From contig UEHQ01000012.1 of the NCBI GenBank assembly GCA_900489925.1, positions 481,979 through 545,978 on the forward strand: a stretch of 64,000 nucleotides of DNA, read 5' to 3'. Below, piece by piece: positions 27,354 through 37,000 of this stretch (the stretch's first letter is position 1; every line of letters starts with the position of its first letter). The DNA is from Hyphomicrobiales bacterium (GTDB lineage: Bacteria > Pseudomonadota > Alphaproteobacteria > Rhizobiales > Rhizobiaceae). The notes under the pieces were generated by a model, which saw only the letters and a list, made by a program, of their open reading frames with translations, did no database searches and was not told the origin of the DNA. A program made the position numbers and the translations under genes.

Positions 27354-28022
27354 CTAGTTCACCACGCTCTTTCCCGTGGTGCCAAGGCTGCTATCGAGCT
27401 TCTGCGCGGCGAGAACAACCTCCAGCCGGTTTCGCGCATCAAGTTTTTGCATCAGGACAGTCATGTAGTGCTTGACGGTTTTCTCGCTGATGTCGAGCGA
27501 GGAGGCGATCTCGCGGTTGGTGCTGCCGCGCATCAGGTAGGCAACGATCTGCTCCTCGCGGGCACTCAAACGGGCGGAGGTTTGCGCTTTGCGGCGCAGC
27601 GACTCCGTCTTCATCGACATGATGACCTTGGTGGCGAAGCCGGGGGTGATGAAGGTGTTGCCAGCATGAACCGTCTTGATTGCCTCGTGAAGGTCGGCGG
27701 CAGTACTGCCCTTCAGAACATAACCGGAGACCCCCAGGCCCAATACTTGGATGGCCGTCTCGATACTTGAACTTGCCGTAAATACGATGATGCGCGTGCG
27801 CTGATAGCGTTGAGCGATAATCTCAATCACCGCAAGCGGATCGCCGGGCATGCTCAGATCGAGGACGATCACGTCAGGACAGAGTTCGTCGACGAGCTGT
27901 AACGCGTCAACAGCGTTCTCGCCGCGACCAACGATGGAAAGATCCGTTCGATTTGAATAAAGACTGACCAATCCTTCAAGTAGTATTGGATGATCATCCA
28001 CGAACGCCACGGAAATTACCAT
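27354..28022 (-). CDS. NarL/LuxR-type response regulator of the secretion island
   Basis: This is 222 residues from the ATG at 28022, which has GGGAGAGCAAC upstream; more upstream ATGs lie in frame but lack a site. The receiver domain has VAFVDDHPILLEG (acidic pair Asp9/Asp10), the phospho-acceptor Asp55 in VIVLDLSMPGD and Lys in VSGYVLKGS. The C-terminal LuxR helix-turn-helix has LSAREEQIVAYLMRGSTNRE and ISEKTVKHYMTVLMQKLDA. It is the last leftward gene beyond the HlyD-type gene (129 bp gap). The only NarX-type kinase in the window, at 44583, lies at the far end of the same island, and the two are natural partners. It likely regulates the secretion genes and itself. Confidence 0.92.
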   Translation of the reverse strand: MVISVAFVDDHPILLEGLVSLYSNRTDLSIVGRGENAVDALQLVDELCPDVIVLDLSMPGDPLAVIEIIAQRYQRTRIIVFTASSSIETAIQVLGLGVSGYVLKGSTAADLHEAIKTVHAGNTFITPGFATKVIMSMKTESLRRKAQTSARLSAREEQIVAYLMRGSTNREIASSLDISEKTVKHYMTVLMQKLDARNRLEVVLAAQKLDSSLGTTGKSVVN

Positions 28023-28151
28023 GTTGCTCTCCCACTCATTATCTCCGACAGTAATATAGCCCATCATTACTATATTAGTAAGATAACACTTATGGGTGAC
28101 GCTGCAGTAAAATGACAAATACACCTATTGGTCTTGCCGGCAGGCCCTGCA
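28023..28151 (-). promoter_or_regulatory. Control region of the response regulator with palindrome
   Basis: This AT-rich 129-bp gap contains a perfect inverted repeat TTACTA-TAT-TAGTAA at 28067-28081 and a related AGTAATATAG copy just downstream at about 28050. LuxR-type regulators bind inverted repeats of this size, so autoregulation is plausible. No binding data can be derived from the sequence. Confidence 0.4.
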
Positions 28152-29453
28152 CTATTCCTCCCTGAATGCCTTCATCATCTGGTCGGTGAACGGCTTGAGG
28201 ATGTATGACATTGCGGTCCGTTCCGCGGTCTGAACGAAGACTTCGACGGGCATTCCTGGCAGCAGCTTGTTCTCCTTGAGCATGTGCGCATCGTCGAGGG
28301 ACAGAGTGGCGAGATAGTAGGGTTGGCCGGTGGTTCGGTCGAGGGTCGTTGCGGCGGCGATGACGTCGACGGCGCCGTGTAGCTCCGGCGTCGTACGCTG
28401 ATTGAACGCGACGAAGCGCATCCGTGCAGCCTGCCCGGTCGTGACACGATCGATATCGACGGGGGGAATGCGAACCTCGATCGTGAGATCGCCGCCGTCG
28501 GGAACGACCGACATGACGGTAGCACCGGGGGCGATGATGCCGCCGATCGTATGGATCTGAAGGTCATAGACGGAGCCGTCGACGGGCGCACGGACTTCCA
28601 TCCTTGTCATTCTGTCACGCGCGGCGACCTCGCGCTCGCGCAGTTCGGCAATCCTGGCCGAGAGGACGACGATCTCGGTCTGCGTTTCCTTCCTTGTGGT
28701 CTGATCGATGGAGATCAGCTTCATGTTGAGCTCGCTGATCTGACCGGCGGCTTCGGCGATCTTTGCGACCAGTTCGCCGCGGCTGCCCTCTATGCGGGCG
28801 CGCTGGCGCAACAGATCGCGCTTCTGCGAGATGGGCACGAGCCTGTTTTGCAGAAGCTTTTCCATCTTGACGAGTTCCTGCTCGACAATTTCCGCCTCGC
28901 TCTCATTCGACCGGTTCTGAGCCTCGAAGCCACGTACCTGCTGCTCGAGCTGGCCGATCTGCAGCCGCAGCTGCTCCTTCTGGTTGGCGATCATCCGGCG
29001 ATTTTCTTCGAACAGCTTGTTCTCCCCGGCGATGATGGTGGGGCTAAGCGCCAGCGTTTCAAAGGCAATGCCGTCGGCACCATCTCGCTCTGCGATCAGT
29101 CGGGCGTGGGTCGCAACGAGCTGCTGTATCTGTGCCTGGACGATCGAGAGTTCGACGCGTGTCTGGGTGTCGTCGAGCACCAGGAGAACGGCGCCCTTCT
29201 TCACCTGGTCGCCATTGTCGACCCGTATCTCGGCGACGATGCCGCCGTCTCGATGCTGGATCGTCTTCACCTGCTCGGAGACGACCACCTGGCCATGGGT
29301 GATGACGGCACCCGACAGCTTGGCCTGCGCCGCCCATCCGCCGACGCCGAAGACCAGCGTACCGGCCAGCAGTGCCGAGACGATGACCCGCGAGGAGATC
29401 CCGAACTGGGCATTGCGCTTCGTCTTGTCGTTTGTCGTTGTTGTTGTCGTCAT
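28152..29453 (-). CDS. Type I secretion membrane fusion protein (HlyD/PrtE family)
   Basis: This is 433 residues from the ATG at 29453, which follows GGGAGGAACCAAAG; 26 further codons upstream are open but overlap the RTX gene. It has one N-terminal transmembrane helix (SSRVIVSALLAGTLVFGVGG), a lipoyl/barrel-sandwich motif GQVVVSEQVKTIQHRDGGIV, a long coiled-coil (about residues 110-290) and the second half of the barrel sandwich, RMEVRAPVDGSVYDLQIHTI. The C-terminal KLLPGMPVEVFVQTAERTAM is typical of HlyD/PrtE. It bridges the ABC exporter at 32193-33932 to an outer-membrane TolC channel; no tolC gene is in the window. Confidence 0.93.
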   Translation of the reverse strand: MTTTTTTNDKTKRNAQFGISSRVIVSALLAGTLVFGVGGWAAQAKLSGAVITHGQVVVSEQVKTIQHRDGGIVAEIRVDNGDQVKKGAVLLVLDDTQTRVELSIVQAQIQQLVATHARLIAERDGADGIAFETLALSPTIIAGENKLFEENRRMIANQKEQLRLQIGQLEQQVRGFEAQNRSNESEAEIVEQELVKMEKLLQNRLVPISQKRDLLRQRARIEGSRGELVAKIAEAAGQISELNMKLISIDQTTRKETQTEIVVLSARIAELREREVAARDRMTRMEVRAPVDGSVYDLQIHTIGGIIAPGATVMSVVPDGGDLTIEVRIPPVDIDRVTTGQAARMRFVAFNQRTTPELHGAVDVIAAATTLDRTTGQPYYLATLSLDDAHMLKENKLLPGMPVEVFVQTAERTAMSYILKPFTDQMMKAFREE

Positions 29454-29496
29454 CTTTGGTTCCTCCCGAAATATTTCATCGACGCAGGACAGATCG

Positions 29497-32163
29497 TCAG
29501 GCTTGGTTAACGGCATCTTGGGTGCCACCATCCAGTGCGGCGAGAATGAAGTCCTGTTGCGTCAGTTCATGATGACCGCGCAGCAGTATCTGGATGTCGT
29601 CGTCGTGGTCGAGATCGACGATGGTGCGCACGACGGTCCGCGTGTCGTCGCCCAATGCTTCGTAGAAGAAGCTTACGCGGCCGATCTGCGGCGACGCTCC
29701 ATCGAGCTCCAGCCCCGCAAACATCAGCGTACCCGCCTGCCCCGCGAAGGCGGACAGATCGAGGCGGTCGCCAACCTGGAAGTCGGTGATCTCGTCCCAT
29801 CCGTTGCCGTCGTTGCGTGCGGCGGCAACGGAGTGGAAGACGAAGACATCATCACCGTCGTTGCCGGTCAGAACGTTGACGGAGATCGACGCCACGAGCA
29901 CATCGTCGCCCCTACCGCCAATCGCATTCTCGACACTTTTCAGAACATCGTTGCCGATTTCCGAGCTGGAGGCGGTGCCGAGTTCGAGGTCGATCACGAC
30001 CCCTGCGATGGTGGCGGACGCATCATAGACGTCGTTGCCGCTGCCGCCGTCGATCTCGTCGTTCCCGTCGGTGTCGCCGTCCATGTGGGCGATGACGAGG
30101 AAGACATCGTTACCAGTGCTGCCGTAGAGGCGGTCGTTGCCGTCGCCGCCAACCAGATGGTCGTCACCGCTGCGTCCATCAAGCCGGTCGTCGCCAGCCC
30201 CACCATAGAGGATGTCGTCGCCGCTGCCGCCGGAGAAGCGATCGTCGCCGCGACCGCCGTGAATGGTCTCGAAGCCGAGGATGGTATCGCGGCCGATCTC
30301 CTCGCTCTCCGTATAGCCGGCCTCGATATCGGCAATGACCGCCTTGACGAGTGCCGACAGGTCGAGCGTGTCGTACCCGTCACCGCCGTCATAGATGTCG
30401 TTGCCATCATCGACGTCGGCGTTACCGATCACTGTAACGATGACAGTATCGTCGCCGTCGTTGCCCCGGACGGTGTCATCGCCGCCGCCGCCGCTCAGTC
30501 GATCGTTGCCGGCTCCCCCCTCCAGTGTGTTGTCTCCGTCGTCCCCGGCAATCGTGTCGTCAAAAGCGCTGCCCTCGACGTTCTCGATTTCCGCAAGGCT
30601 ATCTGTCCCGATCGCCGCACCGGTTGCTGTCCCAGCCGCAAGGTCGACCACCACGCCGCCTGCGGCAGCGCTGGCATCGTAGGTATCGTCGCCTTCACCG
30701 CCGACATAGGTGTCGTCGCCGTCGCCGAGCACCGTCCCGGCCGCCACCATCATCTGTCGCGTATCCTCCTCGACCAGACCGGCACGGAAGCGGTCATCCC
30801 CTGCCCCGCCAAGTGCCACATCCTTGCCGGCCCCACCGGCGAGATCATCGTTGCCATCGCCGCCGTCGAGCAGATCGTCACCCGCTTCGCCGAGCAAAGT
30901 ATCATTACCCGCTTCGCCGAAGAGCCGATCATTGCCTGCGCCACCATAGAGGCGGTCATTGCCCGCCTCGCCCATCAGGCTGTCATTGCCGTCCTCACCA
31001 TGAAGGTGGTCATTGCCGGCGCCACCGAAGAGGACGTCATTGCCGCCGCCACCGAACAGTCGATCGTTACCGGCTTCCCCGTGGATCAGATCGTCGCCAT
31101 CACCACCAAAGACCGTGTCGTCGCCATCGCCGGCAAAGATGATGTCGCGCCCCTCGCGACTGTAGACGAAGTCGTCGCCGCCCTTGGCGGTGACCAGATC
31201 GTCTCCGGGCGTGCCAAGCAACCGGTCATCCGCCTCGCTACCGTCGACCTCATGTGGTGGCGCCTTCAGGAGCGACATCACGGACTGCGTGACAATGTTG
31301 CCCTTTCCATCGGAGACCTGGTAGGTGAAGGTGACATTGCCGCCAAAGCCGCGCTCTGGCGTATAGAGCCAGATGCCGTCACCGTAGGCCGTGATTGTTC
31401 CGCTCGAGACGACCAGGTTGCGCACATCGAGCTTATCGCCATCGGGATCACTGGTCTTGGCGAGCAGGTCGTCGAGAAAGATCAGCGTCGACAGGTTGAC
31501 CATGCCGCTGGCAAGGATGTTACGCCCGAGCGAGACCGGCAAGCGATTTGCACGTTCCTCGTGGTGATCGCGATCCTCGTCGTCATCGTCATCAGGCTGG
31601 TGGCCACCGCCGCTGCCCGACTGCCCGACCGGCTGGCGTCCCGAGCGCACAACAGCAGACGGAGGAAAGCGGAAGCTCTCGCCGCTGATATTGATACGGC
31701 CTTCGTTATCGTTGGCATTGTAAGATCGAAGCACGGTGTCGGCGAGGTTGGGCGAGCGAGAAAGCGGCGTGTCCTCGAAGCTGAGCCGTACGGAGGCAAC
31801 GTGGCGACCGCGAGCGAAGTTTGCTGTACTCGCCATCAGTTCATCGGTCATCTCGCGCAGAAACGCGGCGACATCCTCGATGGCTGCAAGGTTGCCGTTT
31901 GTACCTGCGATCCGCGGCCCCGCATCACTTGTGTTGCGTTGTGGCGTCGCCGGGGCCGCGTCTTCCTGCTCGCTGCTGCCGAGTATGACGCCAAGCGTCC
32001 CGAACAGTAGCGGCAGCGAATAGAGCCGGCGATCAGCGCCCCTGGATGGGCCCTTGCCGTTGCTATTGCCGAGTTCATCGTCCTCTGCGAGACGGAAGCG
32101 GTTGGCCGGTGCCACGCTGGCCTGACCATCATCCGGTAGTCCCAGGATCAACTTGTCGCCCAT
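29497..32163 (-). CDS. RTX calcium-binding protein with cadherin-like domain, type I secreted
   Basis: This is 888 residues. The N-terminal 50 residues are followed by a hydrophobic stretch (LYSLPLLFGTLGVILGS), then a region unlike known domains, an acidic/His stretch QPDDDDDEDRDHHEE and a cadherin-like domain (SDPDGDKLDVRNLVV, FGGNVTFTYQVSDGKGN, about residues 245-310). From about residue 320 to 730 there are two blocks of RTX nonapeptides (GGDGDDLIHG, GEAGNDRLFGG, GGAGDDRLDGRSG), which bind calcium and fold after export. The C-terminus DDIQILLRGHHELTQQDFIL has the look of the non-cleaved secretion signal of serralysin-type substrates. It lies between the exporter and adaptor genes (29 and 43 bp gaps), so it is a dedicated cargo. 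No enzymatic domain was recognised; adhesion or matrix function is likely. Confidence 0.88.
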   Translation of the reverse strand: MGDKLILGLPDDGQASVAPANRFRLAEDDELGNSNGKGPSRGADRRLYSLPLLFGTLGVILGSSEQEDAAPATPQRNTSDAGPRIAGTNGNLAAIEDVAAFLREMTDELMASTANFARGRHVASVRLSFEDTPLSRSPNLADTVLRSYNANDNEGRINISGESFRFPPSAVVRSGRQPVGQSGSGGGHQPDDDDDEDRDHHEERANRLPVSLGRNILASGMVNLSTLIFLDDLLAKTSDPDGDKLDVRNLVVSSGTITAYGDGIWLYTPERGFGGNVTFTYQVSDGKGNIVTQSVMSLLKAPPHEVDGSEADDRLLGTPGDDLVTAKGGDDFVYSREGRDIIFAGDGDDTVFGGDGDDLIHGEAGNDRLFGGGGNDVLFGGAGNDHLHGEDGNDSLMGEAGNDRLYGGAGNDRLFGEAGNDTLLGEAGDDLLDGGDGNDDLAGGAGKDVALGGAGDDRFRAGLVEEDTRQMMVAAGTVLGDGDDTYVGGEGDDTYDASAAAGGVVVDLAAGTATGAAIGTDSLAEIENVEGSAFDDTIAGDDGDNTLEGGAGNDRLSGGGGDDTVRGNDGDDTVIVTVIGNADVDDGNDIYDGGDGYDTLDLSALVKAVIADIEAGYTESEEIGRDTILGFETIHGGRGDDRFSGGSGDDILYGGAGDDRLDGRSGDDHLVGGDGNDRLYGSTGNDVFLVIAHMDGDTDGNDEIDGGSGNDVYDASATIAGVVIDLELGTASSSEIGNDVLKSVENAIGGRGDDVLVASISVNVLTGNDGDDVFVFHSVAAARNDGNGWDEITDFQVGDRLDLSAFAGQAGTLMFAGLELDGASPQIGRVSFFYEALGDDTRTVVRTIVDLDHDDDIQILLRGHHELTQQDFILAALDGGTQDAVNQA
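29990..31230 (-). repeat. RTX nonapeptide array in the 888-residue protein
   Basis: There are many tandem copies of a 27-bp unit encoding GGxGxDxxx, in two blocks separated by DASAAAGGVVVDLAAGTATG-like spacers. Strict third-base use makes the opposite strand unusually open, giving long but spurious antisense frames. Confidence 0.9.
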
Positions 32164-32192
32164 AACGAACTCCTTGCTCTCTGGCTTGTCGC

Positions 32193-33932
32193 CTATTCAG
32201 CGGCAAGCGGCTTCGCGCTACGGCCGGCTGCAGCCTTCTTTTCCACGACCAGCGGGCGGACCTTGGTGGGCTGGATGATGTCGTCCTTCGGCCCGAAGGC
32301 GGCCAGCCGCCCGTTCTGGACGAGGCCGACCATGTCGACGGCGGCAAGAGCGCTCGGCCGATGAGCGACGATGACAACGATGCCGCCGCGCTCGCGTACC
32401 TTCGCGATCGCCTTGCTGAGCGCCTCCTCACCCTCGGCATCGAGATTGGAGTTCGGCTCGTCCAGCACCACCAGGAAGGGATCGCCGTACAAGGCACGTG
32501 CCAGTCCGATACGCTGGCGCTGCCCGGCCGACAGCGCTGTGCCATGCGGACCGAGCTCGGTCTGGTAGCCGTCGCGCAGATGCACGATCAACTCGTGAAT
32601 GTCCGCGGCCTTGGCAGCGCTGATGATCTTGCGGGCATCCGGCGTCTCGGCAAAGCGCGAAATATTCTCGGCGATCGTGCCTTCCATCAGCGCCACATCC
32701 TGCGGCAGGTAGCCGACATTTTCGCTGAAGAAGGCCTCGTTCCACTGGCTGAGATCGGCCCCATCCACCCTGACGGAGCCACGCAGCACCGGCCAGATAC
32801 CGAGGATCGAGCGCGCCAGCGTCGTCTTGCCGCCACCCGACGGGCCGATCAGCCCGAGCGCCTGGCCGGCCTTCAGCGTGAAGCTGACGTCGCTCAGAAG
32901 CACCGCGCCGCTGGTCGGCGCAACCGTAGTGATGGCATCAACCGTCAGACTGTCATGCGGGGCCGGCAGCTCGACATGGCCGCTCTTGTCGTTCAGCACC
33001 GCAAGCGTCTCAGTGAGGCGATGATGGCTGCGTCTGGCGCTGACGACGCCCTTCCACTGGGCAATCGCCAGGTCGACCGGCGCAAGCGCTCGCGCGGTGA
33101 CGATCGACGACGCGATGATCGAGCCGGACGACAGGTCGCCGCGGATGGCAAGATAGGCGCCGAGGCCGAGGATTGCCGATTGCAACATCATACGCAGCAC
33201 CTTCGACAGACCAGACAGAGTTCCGCCGATGTCGGAAGTCCGCGTCTGACAATCGAGGTGACGCCGGTTGGCCCGCTCGAAGCGGTCGACCGCCCGGCCG
33301 GTGATGCCCATGGCATGCATGATGTCGCTGTTGCGGGCGTTGGAATCGGCCACCGAGTTGCGGGCAACCGTCGCCTTCAGCATGGATTGGGAGTGGCGCC
33401 GAGTCAGGAGTTCGGCGGCGATTGTCAGCAAGGTGAGCACCACCGCGCCACCAACAGTCAACATCCCCAGCATCGGATGCAACAGCCAGACGAACACCAG
33501 GTAGATCGGCATCCAGGGCAGGTCGAACAATGCCACCGGCCCCTGGCTGGAAAGAAAGCCCCGCAGCGTATCGACGTCGCGGCCGCGCTCCATCGCTTCA
33601 GAGGTCGAGTAGCCGAAACGCGGCATCTCGATCACCACCTTGTGGGCGATCGGCGCGAGTTCCGCATCCAGGCGCGCCCCGAGCCGGATGAGGATCTGCG
33701 AGCGGATGATGTCGAAGACACCCTGGAACAGATACAGGCTGATCGCCAGCACCGACAGCGCCACCAGCGTCGAGATCGAGCCACTGGTCAGGGCCCGGTC
33801 ATAGATCTGCAGCATGTAGAAGGCGCCGGTCAGCGCCAGGATATTGATGATACCCGAAAGCCCGAAGAGATAGACAAGGATGCCGCGCAATCCTTCGATC
33901 TTGTATTGCGGCTCGATCTTCTTCTTGGTCAT
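32193..33932 (-). CDS. Type I secretion system permease/ATPase (PrtD family)
   Basis: This is a 579-residue half-transporter with an N-terminal membrane domain (SGIINILALTGAFYMLQIYD, SLYLFQGVFDIIRSQILIRL, FDLPWMPIYLVFVWLLHPML) and a C-terminal nucleotide-binding domain. Walker A is GPSGGGKTTLA, the Q-loop is VGYLPQDVALMEGTIAENIS, the signature is LSAGQRQRIGLARAL, Walker B is FLVVLDEPNSNLD and the H-loop is VIVAHRPSAL. This composition is that of the PrtD/AprD/RsaD exporters of RTX proteins. It sits between the two RTX cargo genes, 69 bp from the giant gene and 29 bp from the 888-residue gene. Confidence 0.95.
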   Translation of the reverse strand: MTKKKIEPQYKIEGLRGILVYLFGLSGIINILALTGAFYMLQIYDRALTSGSISTLVALSVLAISLYLFQGVFDIIRSQILIRLGARLDAELAPIAHKVVIEMPRFGYSTSEAMERGRDVDTLRGFLSSQGPVALFDLPWMPIYLVFVWLLHPMLGMLTVGGAVVLTLLTIAAELLTRRHSQSMLKATVARNSVADSNARNSDIMHAMGITGRAVDRFERANRRHLDCQTRTSDIGGTLSGLSKVLRMMLQSAILGLGAYLAIRGDLSSGSIIASSIVTARALAPVDLAIAQWKGVVSARRSHHRLTETLAVLNDKSGHVELPAPHDSLTVDAITTVAPTSGAVLLSDVSFTLKAGQALGLIGPSGGGKTTLARSILGIWPVLRGSVRVDGADLSQWNEAFFSENVGYLPQDVALMEGTIAENISRFAETPDARKIISAAKAADIHELIVHLRDGYQTELGPHGTALSAGQRQRIGLARALYGDPFLVVLDEPNSNLDAEGEEALSKAIAKVRERGGIVVIVAHRPSALAAVDMVGLVQNGRLAAFGPKDDIIQPTKVRPLVVEKKAAAGRSAKPLAAE

Positions 33933-34001
33933 GGCATGCCCCTCTGCTTTGAACCACCGTCCCGGCCGGTTCGCCCGGCCGGGAAGACTGTCGCAACCGT
34001 G

Positions 34002-37000
34002 TTACGAGACGCCGTTGAAGTCGCTCGTCGTCAGGTTGAGGTTGCCCTTCAGCATCAGCACGAAGTCGGCATCGGTATTGGCGTCGACATTGCCGTGGAT
34101 CACCGTGAACTCGGTGCCGTTCAGCACCTCGTGGGTGACTGAGATCTGTCCGGCAGCCGTCAGCGAGCTTCCCAGAGTGAAGTGCTGCACGCCCGCGGTT
34201 GACGTATTGGCATCGATCGAGCTGAAGTCGATCTTGTCGCCGGGCTGGAAGCCGTGGATCGTATCGCCATTGGCCGCCGCCGCCGACAGGAAGCGGAAGG
34301 TGTCGTTGCCGAGCCCGCCGTCCATGATGTTGGCTTCCACCGTCGCCGTGATCGTGTCGTGGCCGGAGCCGGTCACCACATTCTCAAAGCCGTAGACGAT
34401 ATCGGTCCCCGTCGACCCACCCGACACCTGGCCGCGCTGCATGAAGCCATTGCCGAGATCGACCGTCAGGTTGCCGGTGGCTATCGAATAGTCGAGCGTG
34501 TCGGCACCGTCGCCACCCCAGTACTGATCGTCGCCATCACCGGTCGAGGCGATCACGGTATCGTTGCCCGCTCCCGCCCAGACCTGGTCGTCGCCAGCCC
34601 CGCCCTCGATGAAGTCGTGACCGGCTTCACCGTGGATTGCATCCTTGCCCGCATTGCCGAACAGCATGTCGTCGCCACTGCCGCCATGCAGCTCGTCGTC
34701 GCCATTGCCGCCGCTGACGCTGTCGTCACCGTCACCGGCGGTCACCACGTCGTCACCGTCCTCGCCACGCAGGATGTCGTTGCCGCCATCCCCAACCAGG
34801 ATGTCGCCACCGGCTCCAGCGAGGATGGTGTCGCCAGCCGCGGCCCCGATCAGGATGTCCGCAGCAACCGTCCCGATCAGCGTCCGGGCAGCAACCGGCA
34901 ACGGTGCAACACCGTCATCGGGAACGTCATCGTCGTCATCGCCACCAGATGGGCCGTCGTCGTCCTCATCGTCGTCATCACCGCCGCTACCGGACGGCGG
35001 GTCATCATCATCGTCGTCGTCATCACCGCCAGACTGGCTGTCGTCGTCATCATCATCTTCATCATCATCGCCACCACCAGACGGGAGGTCATCATCGTCG
35101 TCGTCGTCGACCGGGCCTGAAGGGCCGTCTTCTTGGTCGTCGTCGTCATTATGCTGGTCGTCGCCGTCATCTTCGTCTTCATCATCCAGCGGCTCGGTTT
35201 CGAAGATGTGCTCCGAAAGGTTGGTCAGGCCGGTATTGCGGGCAACGATGTCCGCGAAGGCCTGTCCGTCGATGAACTCTTCGTAGAAGTCGAAATTGTC
35301 GAAGCGGTTGAGGTAGTAGAACCGGTCGGCCTCCTGCAGACGATCGAATTGCTCGTGCAGGACAACCCAGAAGGTCTGGCCGACCATGCCATCGTTGATG
35401 TGTTGCTCGGCAAGACCACCGACCCAGAGATCGACACGGTCGATACCTTTCACGATGCCCGTGCCGTTCGCCTGGATGGCGACCGCGATATCGGGATTGA
35501 TCGCCTGGAAGCTCGCGATGTCACCCTGCTGAAGGACCAGATCGGGATAGGCCTGGCGGAACTGCGCTATGACAGCGTTCGACAGATTGTTGCGGGTCTG
35601 GAAGTCTTCCCAGGACGTATAGGCAGCCAGGTTGCCAGCATACCCGATCGCTTCCCTGATATAGGGATCCTGCGATGCTGCAAGATCCATGCGGACCTGA
35701 TTGAGTGTTCCCAGCCCGACATCCCATGCACGAGCAACGTTGAAGGAGAACAGGTCTGCATTGATGCGAACGAGATCGTTGCGAACGGCATCAACGATGT
35801 TGAAGTCCACGTCTTCCGCCTGCTGGGTAACGATACCTCCGAGGATCGAATTGACCCCCAGTTGTTCGTAGCCCGGCTGCGGCACGTATCCGGGAGGCAA
35901 CGGGGCCGCGAATACGTCGGCATCGTTGCTCGGATTGAGGAATGCATCGAACAGCGCGACCTGCTTTGGTTGCCCATCGGGTCCAAGCACAGTCATCGTC
36001 TGGCCGATCAGGGAATGGCCAACGCGATAGACGGCAGCGGCGAACTCGTGCGAGATCGAAGCCGAGGCATCGGGGTTGTATTCCTCGAAGCCATGGTCGC
36101 CGTCGCCGCGTATGCCGCCGATCAGCATGTCGGCGAACTCCGTGAACACGACGCGTTGGTATTCGGCCTCGTTGACCATCTTGGCGGCCTGGAACAGTTC
36201 TTCGGCCGTTCCCTGGAAGCCAGACTCCTCGAGCAAGTTGACGTGGTAGTTGTGGTTGCGAGCCCAGATGGTGTGCATCGCGGTCAAGGCGAAGTTTTCA
36301 TTGCCGCGTCCGTCGCCGACCACGTAGTGATCGAGCAGGCTGACGAAGGGATTGGTATCCAGCAGCAAGGCGTGGCCGCTGCCCATGAAATTCGCCGCCG
36401 CCCCTTTCAGGACGTCAGGATCGAAGGCACCCGTGACCTCGTCGAAGAGGTTGCCAGTGGCTGTCTCCGAGATCGGATAGTGGCTGTAGTAGTCCCGGAA
36501 ACTGATCTGGCCGCCAGGCAGAGCCGGATCGTGGAAGATAGTATTGGCCTGCCAGTGGTGCTGGATCAGCTCGCGTAGCGTCGGCAAGAGACGGAATTCC
36601 GGATTGGATGGATCGACCGCCCCCTGGAACAGATGCGAACCGACACCCCGGTTACCGTCGCTTTCGCGCAGGAACTGGCCAACCAGCTCATGCGAGCCGT
36701 AAGCTTGATTCTGGTCGACGAAAGGCGATGTCTTGTTGATATGCTGCGTGACGCCGTTCTCGTCGATCGCGTAGACGGTACCACGCGTGAGGTCGGCGGG
36801 GTTGCCGGAACCCGGAGACCCGCTGCCCGGCGCACCAATCTGCACTGTGCCGTTGCCGCCCTTCGACAGGAAGTCGAGGCCATGGTCGAAATACTGGCCG
36901 AATGCCATGAAGAAGATGTTGGCATTGCTGGCATTCTTCGGCAGATCGGCTTCCTGGGCACCGAGGATATTGCTGATGTTGCGCGGATCCAGGCCATCGA

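Noticed and set aside
29990..31230. Regularly spaced repeats that could suggest a CRISPR array
   Set aside because: The period is 27 bp, in frame, and encodes RTX nonapeptides; there are no unique spacers.
28984..32010. Open frame of about 1000 codons on the + strand across the RTX gene
   Set aside because: It is antisense to the clearly coding 888-residue RTX gene and is a by-product of the repeated GGxGxD codons; its sequence is low-complexity Val/Ala/Ile without domains.
32361..34142. A 593-codon + strand frame over the exporter gene
   Set aside because: It is fully antisense to the PrtD-type ATPase, whose Walker and signature motifs prove the reverse strand is coding.
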